Below are positions 37,528 to 44,955 of a DNA stretch of 64,000 bases, in pieces (the first letter of the stretch is position 1; each line of letters opens with the position of its first letter). Source of the stretch: Ignavibacteriales bacterium (GTDB taxonomy: Bacteria > Bacteroidota > Ignavibacteria > UBA10030). Made by a program: the position numbers and the translations under genes. The DNA lies in the NCBI GenBank assembly GCA_016192345.1, contig JACPUH010000079.1:1-64000 (forward strand), given 5' to 3'. Under the pieces are notes generated by a model. That model did not search any database. It was not told where the DNA came from and saw only the letters and a list, made by a program, of their open reading frames with translations.

Positions 37528-37923
37528 ATGAAAAAGAACACGGGAAAAAGCATTGGAGCGGTTTTTGCCGGTCTTGTCTTTATCGTCATTACTCATACAG
37601 GAACCGATGCACTCCTGGAATCAATCGGAGTGCTGCCCAAGGGACACTTGAACGTTGCATCGGGGCTCGTCCTGGTGGTGCTCCTCTATCGCGCCGTTTT
37701 CAGTTTGCTGGGCTGCTACGTCACAGCAAAGCTTGCGCCGCAGAATCCGATGAAGCATGCGCTCATCCTCGGGAGTATCGGCGTGGTGTTGAGTGCGGCC
37801 GGGGCAATTGCCACGGCGAATATGAATCTCGGCCCGGCATGGTACGCCTGGTCCCTGGCAGCGATCTCCCTGCCGGTGGCCTGGCTCGGAGGGAAGTTGT
37901 ACGTGATAAGAGAGAGGAAATAA
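37528..37923 (+). CDS. small four-helix membrane protein
   Basis: This 131-residue protein shows about four hydrophobic helices and no cytoplasmic domain. I do not recognise the family. It is preceded by a weak Shine-Dalgarno (TAGGATC) and followed 53 bp later by the FAD oxidoreductase. A long open frame covers it from 37419 on, but that belongs to the next gene and has no start signal here. Confidence 0.7.
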   Translation: MKKNTGKSIGAVFAGLVFIVITHTGTDALLESIGVLPKGHLNVASGLVLVVLLYRAVFSLLGCYVTAKLAPQNPMKHALILGSIGVVLSAAGAIATANMNLGPAWYAWSLAAISLPVAWLGGKLYVIRERK

Positions 37924-37976
37924 TTCACACGGAGGCCCTCATTCTTCGTGGGGCTCTTGCAAGCAAGGAGGATTTT

Positions 37977-39383
37977 GTGCCCGCTTCACACAAGGAAATT
38001 GAAGGAGTGAAGGCCGTCTCGATTTCGGATCTTCGCGCAACTCTCCAAGGTCGTGTCATTTCTCCAGGCGACCCGGACTACGATAAGGCAAGGAGTACTT
38101 TTTACGGAGGAATTGACCGCCGCCCCGCGGCTATCGTGCAAGTGGCCAATGCCGAAGATGTCTCCCGCGTCGTCTCGCTCGTTCGCGAGGATGGACTGGA
38201 ACTCGCAATTCGGAGCGGGGGCCACAGCATTGCAGGTCACTGCGTGACGGAGGGGGGAATCGTTCTGAATGTTTCCGCCATGCAGTCTTTGCACCTGGAC
38301 GTTGAACGACGTGTGGCGTGGGCTGGGTCGGGGTTGACGGCCGGCGCCTACTCCGTGGCGGCAGGCGCTCACGGTCTCGCGACCGGGTTCGGCGATAGTG
38401 GCTCGGTTGGAGTCGGCGGCATCACGCTCGCCGGCGGCATTGGATACCTGGCTCGCAAACATGGACTGACCATTGACTCCCTGGTGGCAGTCGAAATCGT
38501 CACGGCCGACGGCAAACTCGTGTACGCGGACTGCGACGAGCATCCCGATCTTTTCTGGGCCCTCCGTGGCGGGGGCGGGAATTTTGGTGTGGTGACCCGC
38601 TTTCAGTTCCGGCTTCACCATGTCGGCACAGTTGTCGGGGGGATGTTGATCCTGCCGGCAACGCCCGATGTCATTGCCTCGTTTGTCGCCGCGGCGGAAG
38701 AGGCACCGGAAGAACTCTCCACGATCGCCAATGTCATGCACGCGCCGCCGATGCCTTTTTTACCGGTTGAAGTCCATGGGCAGCCCGTGATCATGGCCTC
38801 GCTTGTGTACGCCGGAGACGTCGAGCAAGGAGAACGCGCCGTTGCACCCTTTCGAACTCTTGCCACACCGATCATAGATATGCTGAGGCCCATGCCCTAT
38901 CCGGAAATATTTCCTCCGGAAATTCCCAACTACCGTCCCCTGGCCATCGGACGGACGATGTTCGTCAACGAGGTCACCCGCACTATGGCGGAGTCGATAC
39001 TCGACCACCTGAACAAGTCGACGGCCCAGATCCGGGTAGCCCAGATCCGCGTGCTCGGCGGTGCGATAACCCGCGTTCCTCCCGATGCCACCGCCTATGC
39101 ACATAGGGCACAACGAATCCTGGTAAACGTCGCCGCAGTGTATGAGCAACCCGGTGAGTCCCAACTTCATTCCGCCTGGGTTGCCGACTTTGTCTCAGTG
39201 CTTCAGCCCGTTCCCGGAGCTTACGTGGGATTCGTCGGGAATGAAGGCGAAGGAAGAATCCATGAAGCCTATCCCGGACGGACGTGGGAACGGCTCTTGG
39301 AGATCAAACGTCGCTACGATCCGGCGAATCTCTTCCGGCTCAATCAAAATATTCGACCCGCAGGAAATGGGGCGTCGCAATGA
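37977..39383 (+). CDS. FAD-linked oxidoreductase, berberine-bridge type
   Basis: This 468-residue flavoprotein of the PCMH/BBE family oxidises alcohols or sugars with covalent FAD. It has the FAD-binding start PAAIVQVANAEDVSRVV, the histidyl-FAD site RSGGHSIAGH, GGITLAGGIGYLARKHG, LFWALRGGGGNFGVVT and the BBE tail YDPANLFRLNQNI. The second cysteine link of bicovalent members is not seen. The start is GTG 37977, set by a perfect AAGGAGG six bases upstream. The in-frame extension to 37419 is not coding. The substrate cannot be predicted. Confidence 0.92.
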   Translation: MPASHKEIEGVKAVSISDLRATLQGRVISPGDPDYDKARSTFYGGIDRRPAAIVQVANAEDVSRVVSLVREDGLELAIRSGGHSIAGHCVTEGGIVLNVSAMQSLHLDVERRVAWAGSGLTAGAYSVAAGAHGLATGFGDSGSVGVGGITLAGGIGYLARKHGLTIDSLVAVEIVTADGKLVYADCDEHPDLFWALRGGGGNFGVVTRFQFRLHHVGTVVGGMLILPATPDVIASFVAAAEEAPEELSTIANVMHAPPMPFLPVEVHGQPVIMASLVYAGDVEQGERAVAPFRTLATPIIDMLRPMPYPEIFPPEIPNYRPLAIGRTMFVNEVTRTMAESILDHLNKSTAQIRVAQIRVLGGAITRVPPDATAYAHRAQRILVNVAAVYEQPGESQLHSAWVADFVSVLQPVPGAYVGFVGNEGEGRIHEAYPGRTWERLLEIKRRYDPANLFRLNQNIRPAGNGASQ

Positions 39384-39438
39384 AACGGATGATACTGAGG
39401 AATTGATCAAGGCGATCAACGAAAACGAGGAGAGCACA

Positions 39439-40008
39439 ATGGGAAAGCTGTCCATATTCAATTTCATCACGCTGAACGGCTACTACAAGGGGCCGAATGA
39501 AGATATCGGCTGGCACAGGCATGGGGGAGAGGAATCACAGTACTCGGAAGAGGGACTTGCCCATGAGAACATCCTGATGTTTGGGCGAAGGACGTATGAA
39601 ATGATGGCAGCTTTCTGGCCAACTCCCGCAGCGAAAGATTTATTCCCGAAGGTGGCAGAGGGTATGAACAAAGCGGAAAAGATCGTCTTCTCCAGGACGT
39701 TGAAGAAAGCCGGGTGGAACAATACGAGGGTGATGAAAGAGAACATTGTGGAAGAAATCAAAATGATGAAACAGACTCCCGGAAGGGATATGACGATACT
39801 TGGCAGCGGCAGCATTGTAACCCAACTTGCAGAACAAGGGCTAATCGATGAATATCAGATCATGGTGGATCCTGTTGCTCTCGGCGACGGCACGCCGGTA
39901 TTCCAGGGCATGAAACACAAGCTGGATCTAAAACTTACAGGCACAAGAACATTCAAGAGCGGGGTTGTTCTACTCTCCTATCAACCGATGAAGGAACAAT
40001 CGATATGA
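39439..40008 (+). CDS. RibD C-terminal / DHFR-like reductase (copy 2)
   Basis: This 189-residue RibD-C protein is the second copy in the block. It starts MGKLSIFNFITLNGYYKGPNED-like with a long His-rich loop, and has LMFGRRTYEMMAAFWPT, DMTILGSGSIVTQL and VDPVALGDGTPVF. ATG 39439 has GAGGAG seven bases upstream. Its stop overlaps the start of the next YCII gene (ATGA), so translation is coupled. Confidence 0.88.
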   Translation: MGKLSIFNFITLNGYYKGPNEDIGWHRHGGEESQYSEEGLAHENILMFGRRTYEMMAAFWPTPAAKDLFPKVAEGMNKAEKIVFSRTLKKAGWNNTRVMKENIVEEIKMMKQTPGRDMTILGSGSIVTQLAEQGLIDEYQIMVDPVALGDGTPVFQGMKHKLDLKLTGTRTFKSGVVLLSYQPMKEQSI

Positions 40009-40367
40009 AATATATGCTGCTGGTCTACCTCGCCGAGAATGCATTGACGGACGAAGAGCGTCGGAGGTGCTACGTGGACTCGGCGCACCTTGCACGGGAC
40101 CTTCACGGGAGCGGCCAGTACTTGGACGCATCCCCCCTGCAACCGATCGCGACAGCCACCAGCGTCCGGCTGCGCGGCGGAAAACGGCTGGTGACCGACG
40201 GCCCGTTCGCCGAAACGCAGGAACAACTCGGCGGCTACTACCTTATTGACGCAAGGGACCTCGATGAGGCAATCGGCGTTGCCTCGCGGGTTCCGGTTGC
40301 CAATGTAGGGACCATTGAAATCCGGCCCGTACTGGAGATCCAGGGTCTCCCGGAAGACGAACCATGA
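40005..40367 (+). CDS. YCII/DGPF-domain protein (copy 5)
   Basis: This 120-residue YCII protein has VTDGPFAETQEQLGGYYLI. It overlaps the genes on both sides by four bases (ATGA at 40005 and 40364), in a tight three-gene unit RibD-C / YCII / DUF998. Confidence 0.9.
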   Translation: MKYMLLVYLAENALTDEERRRCYVDSAHLARDLHGSGQYLDASPLQPIATATSVRLRGGKRLVTDGPFAETQEQLGGYYLIDARDLDEAIGVASRVPVANVGTIEIRPVLEIQGLPEDEP

Positions 40368-41059
40368 ATCAAGGAGGGACCATACTGATGGCAGCCGATA
40401 ATTCGCAATCGACGTCGACGTTTCTCGTGGCGGGCATTGTCGCCGGACCGTTCTTCGCGATTGCAACGCTCACCCATGCATTCTTGCGTGAGGGGTTCAA
40501 TGTCGTCAGGCATCCAGCCAGCCTGCTCTCGCTCGGCGATTTGGGGTGGATACAAATCGCCAACTTTGTGCTAACGGGCACGCTCTTTATCGTCTGCGGT
40601 ATTGGGTTACGGCGTGTTTTGACAACGGGCGTGGGAAGCAGGTGGGCGTCTCGTTTCTTTATCCTGTATGGTACCGGGCTGATTTTGGGGGGAGTGTTCA
40701 CGGCGGACCCGGGTTTGGGATTTCCCCCGGGCGCGCCGGAAGGAGTGGCAAAAGAAATGAGCTGGCACGGCACAATCCACGCCTTCGCACCGATCCTAGG
40801 ATTTATCTCTCATTTCGCGGGGCTCCTTGTCTTGGCGCGGCGGTTCGGGTCGCAGGGGCATCGCGGGTGGAAGAACAATACCATCCTTATCGGCATTATC
40901 ATGTTTCTGTTAGCCCTTGTCCCGAATTTTACGGCAGACTGGGAAAAAGGGATCTTCAACTTTCTCCCGTTGTGGGCGTCGGTTGTTGTGGGGTTCGTCT
41001 GGACATCCTTCGTGATCGCGAAAGTGAAGAAGGAAATCCAGGTTGCGGAGTCAATGTAA
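40364..41059 (+). CDS. DUF998 membrane protein
   Basis: This 231-residue protein has about six membrane helices and the DUF998 pattern, including HPASLLSLGDLGWIQIANF. Its role is unknown. It overlaps the YCII gene before it; an internal ATG at 40388 could also serve. It is the last gene of the coupled trio, and a hairpin without a T run (AGGCTC/GAGCCT) follows at about 41064-41092. Confidence 0.87.
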   Translation: MNQGGTILMAADNSQSTSTFLVAGIVAGPFFAIATLTHAFLREGFNVVRHPASLLSLGDLGWIQIANFVLTGTLFIVCGIGLRRVLTTGVGSRWASRFFILYGTGLILGGVFTADPGLGFPPGAPEGVAKEMSWHGTIHAFAPILGFISHFAGLLVLARRFGSQGHRGWKNNTILIGIIMFLLALVPNFTADWEKGIFNFLPLWASVVVGFVWTSFVIAKVKKEIQVAESM

Positions 41060-41178
41060 AGAAGGCTCCATAACTCTCTTCTGCGAGCCTCAGGACTATA
41101 CCAGCTTCTCGCAAAATCTGCCTATCAAAAATGTAAAAGACGGATGATTTCAATCTCCCCCCTTATGAGAGGTGACCG

Positions 41179-42621
41179 GTGCCGGAACAAGCTGATATTG
41201 AAAATTCGATTGGTAAGCAAATGACAGAGCCACCTTCTTTTTCCCTCTGGCAGGAACTCAAAAATGCAATCCGGGGAAGCGAAGCCGATTACACGCAGAT
41301 CGGGATCGGTAAAGCAGTGTTCCTGCTCGCGGTTCCGATGATTCTTGAGTTAATCATGGAGTCCACGTTTGCGGTCGTGGATATCTATTTTGTCGGCACG
41401 TTGGGCGCGTCCGCCGTAGCAACCGTCGGGTTGACGGAAACGTATATGTTCCTGCTCTATTCTATCGCTATGGGACTCTCCATGGCGGTGACCGCAATCG
41501 TTGCACGACGAATCGGCGAGAAGGAAAAGGAGCAAGCGGGCATCAGCGCAGTTCAAGCCATCTTTCTCTCCGTGCTGATATCCCTGCCGTTTGCGTTCGC
41601 AGGCATTTTCTTCGCCAAAGATCTGCTCGCGCTGATGGGAGCGGATGAATGGACGCTCCAACACGGATACCGCTACATGCAATGGATGATGGGCGGAAAC
41701 GTCGTGATTGTACTGCTTTTCGTGATTAATTCGATTTTCCGGGGCGCCGGCGATCCCGCCATTGCCATGCGCGTCCTTTGGCTCGCGAATGGGTTGAATA
41801 TTATCCTTGATCCGGTCCTGATCTACGGTCTGGGACCGTTTCCCGAATTGGGAATTCAAGGCGCCGCCATTGCCACCACGATCGGCAGAGGCGTTGCCGT
41901 GCTGACACAGCTGTGGGCGCTGTTCAACGGGGGGAAACATCTCCGCGTGCTTCGGTCCTATCTCTCCCTGAACGGGCAGATCATTTCTAACATTATTCGC
42001 ACATCGTTGGGCGGCGTCGGGCAAATGATTGTGGCGATGACCTCCTGGATCTTTGTGATGCGCATTATTGCCGAGTTCGGCAGTCAGGCGGTCGCCGGCG
42101 CGACCATTGCACTGCGCATTATGATGTTTACGCTGATGCCCGCATGGGGGATGTCGAATGCCGTCGCCACACTCGTCGGACAGAATCTCGGCGCCCAAAA
42201 GCCCGACCGCGCTGAACGCTCCGTCTGGGTGACCGGTTTTTGGAACATGCTCTTCCTGATCGGCGTCTCGGTCTTCTATTTTATTTACAGCGAATCGCTG
42301 GTGGCAATTTTCACGGACGACCCGGAGGTGATCTCCGTCGGCGGAAAGTGGCTGACCATCGTCTCCTATTCCTATTTCGTGTACGGCTGGTGGATGGTGG
42401 CGGTGCAGGCGTTCAACGGCGCGGGCGATACAGCGACTCCGACAAAGATCAATCTCGTTTTCTTCTGGCTCATCCAGATCCCGCTTTCCTACGTGGCGGC
42501 AAAAGTACTCGGGCTGGGACATACGGGGGTTTTTTGGGCGATCTTTATTTCCGAAACCTCCGTGGGATTGTTCACCTTGTGGTTGTTCACAAAGGGCGGA
42601 TGGAAAACGGTGCGGGTGTAG
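41179..42621 (+). CDS. MATE-family multidrug efflux transporter
   Basis: This 480-residue protein has twelve membrane helices and the MATE pattern, with VPMILELIMESTFAVVDIYFVGTLG at the first helix and a repeated AGATIALRIMMFTLMPAWGMSNA block in the second half. It should export cationic compounds against sodium or protons. The start is GTG 41179 with GAGAGGTG upstream. It lies next to the YCII/VOC block, which hints at a shared stress function. Confidence 0.93.
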   Translation: MPEQADIENSIGKQMTEPPSFSLWQELKNAIRGSEADYTQIGIGKAVFLLAVPMILELIMESTFAVVDIYFVGTLGASAVATVGLTETYMFLLYSIAMGLSMAVTAIVARRIGEKEKEQAGISAVQAIFLSVLISLPFAFAGIFFAKDLLALMGADEWTLQHGYRYMQWMMGGNVVIVLLFVINSIFRGAGDPAIAMRVLWLANGLNIILDPVLIYGLGPFPELGIQGAAIATTIGRGVAVLTQLWALFNGGKHLRVLRSYLSLNGQIISNIIRTSLGGVGQMIVAMTSWIFVMRIIAEFGSQAVAGATIALRIMMFTLMPAWGMSNAVATLVGQNLGAQKPDRAERSVWVTGFWNMLFLIGVSVFYFIYSESLVAIFTDDPEVISVGGKWLTIVSYSYFVYGWWMVAVQAFNGAGDTATPTKINLVFFWLIQIPLSYVAAKVLGLGHTGVFWAIFISETSVGLFTLWLFTKGGWKTVRV

Positions 42622-42735
42622 GAGGCGACGATCTATCGCTCTATCCCGTTCCCAAGGGCAATAGAGTGAAGGAAATTCAGGAACGAGAAAAGAAAAAGAA
42701 ATACTAGAATCCTGCGATATTAAAAAGGAGACGCC

Positions 42736-43248
42736 ATGCAAAAAATCACCCCTTTTTTGTGGTTCGATAACAAGGCAGAGGAGGCAATACAGTTGTACAT
42801 CTCGATTTTCAAAAACGCACCAGGCACCAAAAGCGGGGATTCAAAAGTTGTGAGTATCAAACGCTACCCGGATGGACCTCTGGACGGTCCGATGAAAGGG
42901 ATGGAGGGAAAAGTGCTCACCGGCGTTTTCGAGCTCAACGGGCAGCGCTTTATGGCCCTTGATGGCGGCCCGCATTTCAAATTCACCGAGGCCGTGTCAT
43001 TGTTTGTGGAATGCGAATCGCAGGAAGAGGTGGACTACTTCTGGGGGAAGCTCACCGCAAACGGCGGTGAAGAGTCGATGTGTGGTTGGCTCAAGGACAA
43101 ATATGGTCTGTCATGGCAGATCATCCCCACCGCGTTGCCGAAGCTGCTCAACGACCCCGATCATCAGAAGTCGAAAAGTGTTATGGAAGCCATGCTTCAC
43201 ATGAAGAAGATCGACATAGGAGGTCTGAAGAAAGCATACGGAGGGTAA
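42736..43248 (+). CDS. VOC / PhnB-like protein (single domain)
   Basis: This 170-residue protein has one VOC-fold domain of the PhnB-like type: MQKITPFLWFDNKAEEAI, LNGQRFMALDGGP, FVECESQEEVDYFW and KDKYGLSWQIIP. It is related to the two-domain protein at 36542. AAAAGGAG lies eight bases upstream of ATG. Confidence 0.9.
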   Translation: MQKITPFLWFDNKAEEAIQLYISIFKNAPGTKSGDSKVVSIKRYPDGPLDGPMKGMEGKVLTGVFELNGQRFMALDGGPHFKFTEAVSLFVECESQEEVDYFWGKLTANGGEESMCGWLKDKYGLSWQIIPTALPKLLNDPDHQKSKSVMEAMLHMKKIDIGGLKKAYGG

Positions 43249-43299
43249 TCACCAAAATCACCTTAATTACCATAGACAAATTCAAAGGAGGATACAACC

Positions 43300-43602
43300 A
43301 TGCTCATCGTACGCGAAGTGTTCACTGCGAAACCCGGCCAAGCATCGAAGCTTGCCAAATTGTTCAAGAAAGGATTCGGGGGAGATCCCAACGTGCGGGT
43401 CATGACCGATATGGTGGGGAATTACAATACCGTCATTGTTGAAATGCCGGTGAACAGCCTGGCTGAATTCGAGAAGCAGATGGAAGAGTACAAGTCAGGC
43501 AAGCCGGATCCGAAAATGGACCCCAAGGTTGCAGAGGAGATGTCGAAATACACGGAAATGTATCTTACCGGCCGGAGGGAGATTTTTCAAATCGTGGAAT
43601 AA
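43300..43602 (+). CDS. small protein, possible NIPSNAP-like dimeric barrel
   Basis: This 100-residue protein begins MLIVREVFTAKPGQASKLAK and is predicted to fold as one ferredoxin-like alpha/beta unit, similar to NIPSNAP or ABM-type proteins. The family link is tentative. It has AAGGAGG upstream. It closes the accessory block; the next gene is on the other strand. Confidence 0.65.
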   Translation: MLIVREVFTAKPGQASKLAKLFKKGFGGDPNVRVMTDMVGNYNTVIVEMPVNSLAEFEKQMEEYKSGKPDPKMDPKVAEEMSKYTEMYLTGRREIFQIVE

Positions 43603-43661
43603 CAAAAAATCCGGGGGCATTGGTCAGAGAGCGGTCTTGTGCATCAGAGGCGGCGTTTTCA

Positions 43662-44453
43662 TCAATAAATCCCCTTCGCCAACCCGCCATCCACCAGCAG
43701 ATTGACGCCGTTAATGTAGCTCGCCGGTTCCGAGGCGAGGAAGGCAACGACATTCCCGATTTCCTCCGGCACTCCCAAACGGCCGGTGGGGATGGTTTTG
43801 GCGGAGTCGGCAAGGTATTCTTCAAACGTCATCTTTTTCTCTGCGGCGCGCGCAGCGCTCAATTCCTCCTGTCGCTTCGTGAGAATGAGTCCGGGACAGA
43901 CGGTGTTCACAGTGATATTGTCCTTCGCGTATTGATTTGAGAGGACCTTCGAAAGGCCCAAAATCCCGGGTCTCAGCGTCGAAGAAATAAGGAGCTCGTT
44001 GATCGGCTGCTTGGCGACAACCGAGACGATTGTAATGATTCTGCCCCACTTCTGTTTTTCCATCAACGGCAGAACAGCCCGCGCAAGTCGAACCACGCTC
44101 ATCAACGTCAGCTCGACCCCCTTTTCCCATTCCTCATCGGGAAGCGATAGGATGTGCCCGGTCGGCGGTCCCCCTGCATTATTGACGAGCACATGGATCG
44201 TTCCAAACTCCTTGACCGCCGCGTCAACAAGTCTTGTGATGTCCGAAACCTTGCTCACATCTGCAACCAGGGGCAATACGCTTGCGCCGGTTTTGCTCCG
44301 TACCTCTTCCGCCGTTTGATGAATCGCCTTCTCGTTCCGGGAGCAGAGGACAACCTTCGCCCCCTCCCGCGCCAGCGCCATCGCAGACGCCTTGCCGAGA
44401 CCCTGGCTTGAGGCTGTCACGAGAGCTACTTTATTTCTGAGTCCGAGTTCCAT
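43662..44453 (-). CDS. SDR-family protein with altered catalytic pair
   Basis: This 263-residue Rossmann-fold protein has the cofactor motif TASSQGLG (13-20), NNAG and the structural Ser144. In place of the catalytic Y-x-x-x-K the sequence has Ser157 and Arg161 (SSTLRPGILGLSK). It resembles the known SDR branch with S/T-x-x-x-R, often annotated as 3-oxoacyl-ACP reductase. An ordinary SDR reaction is doubtful. It is convergent with the gene at 43300. Confidence 0.85.
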   Translation of the reverse strand: MELGLRNKVALVTASSQGLGKASAMALAREGAKVVLCSRNEKAIHQTAEEVRSKTGASVLPLVADVSKVSDITRLVDAAVKEFGTIHVLVNNAGGPPTGHILSLPDEEWEKGVELTLMSVVRLARAVLPLMEKQKWGRIITIVSVVAKQPINELLISSTLRPGILGLSKVLSNQYAKDNITVNTVCPGLILTKRQEELSAARAAEKKMTFEEYLADSAKTIPTGRLGVPEEIGNVVAFLASEPASYINGVNLLVDGGLAKGIY

Positions 44454-44615
44454 TCACTGTCCTCTCACGGTAAGAAGTACCTTCGGAAAAAACCGACACG
44501 CTGCAATGGATGTGAAGAGCGTGAGCGGAGATCCCATCCATCCAAAACCAAAGGCCGCGGTCCGGAGGTTCTCTCCACGTTGCGCACTTTGCAGTTCAGC
44601 TCTTTCGACGGCCTC

Positions 44616-44882
44616 TCAGAAAGCCTTGATGCCCTTTTCTTCCAGGCGTTGCGTTAAGAGCTTCAATACTTCACTGTGAGGGATCTTCGTGCGCGACCCG
44701 GAGTTTGTTACGGCTTCCTCCAGCGTTCCCTTGCGGTCTACGAGCCAGATCCACAGGTTGTATCCCAACCGGTTCCGGTCATTCGGCTCCTGGGTCGGGA
44801 TATCGGCAACGATCGTGTACGCAAGTTTCTCGAGTGACTCTGCCGGGAATTCAGCGACTGCCGGCGGCGGTTTGGTTGACAT
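44616..44882 (-). CDS. small hypothetical protein
   Basis: This 88-residue protein is soluble and predicted helical, with a conserved-looking TIVADIPTQEPNDRNRLGYN-type centre and KLLTQRLEEKG near the end. I do not recognise a family. It lies between the SDR and patatin genes on the same strand. Confidence 0.55.
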   Translation of the reverse strand: MSTKPPPAVAEFPAESLEKLAYTIVADIPTQEPNDRNRLGYNLWIWLVDRKGTLEEAVTNSGSRTKIPHSEVLKLLTQRLEEKGIKAF

Positions 44883-44955
44883 GGGGGCTCAGGGGTAATG
44901 GGTGAACGGTTCTTTCCCGACGAATATAGAAAGTTTTTAAAGAGGGTTCAACATA

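Noticed and set aside
37419-37976. N-terminal extension of the FAD oxidoreductase frame
   Set aside because: It overlaps the membrane-protein gene in another frame and lacks a start signal, whereas GTG 37977 has a perfect AAGGAGG.
41350-42741. 463-codon frame opposite the MATE gene
   Set aside because: His/Arg-rich translation typical of the reverse of membrane-protein codons; not a gene.
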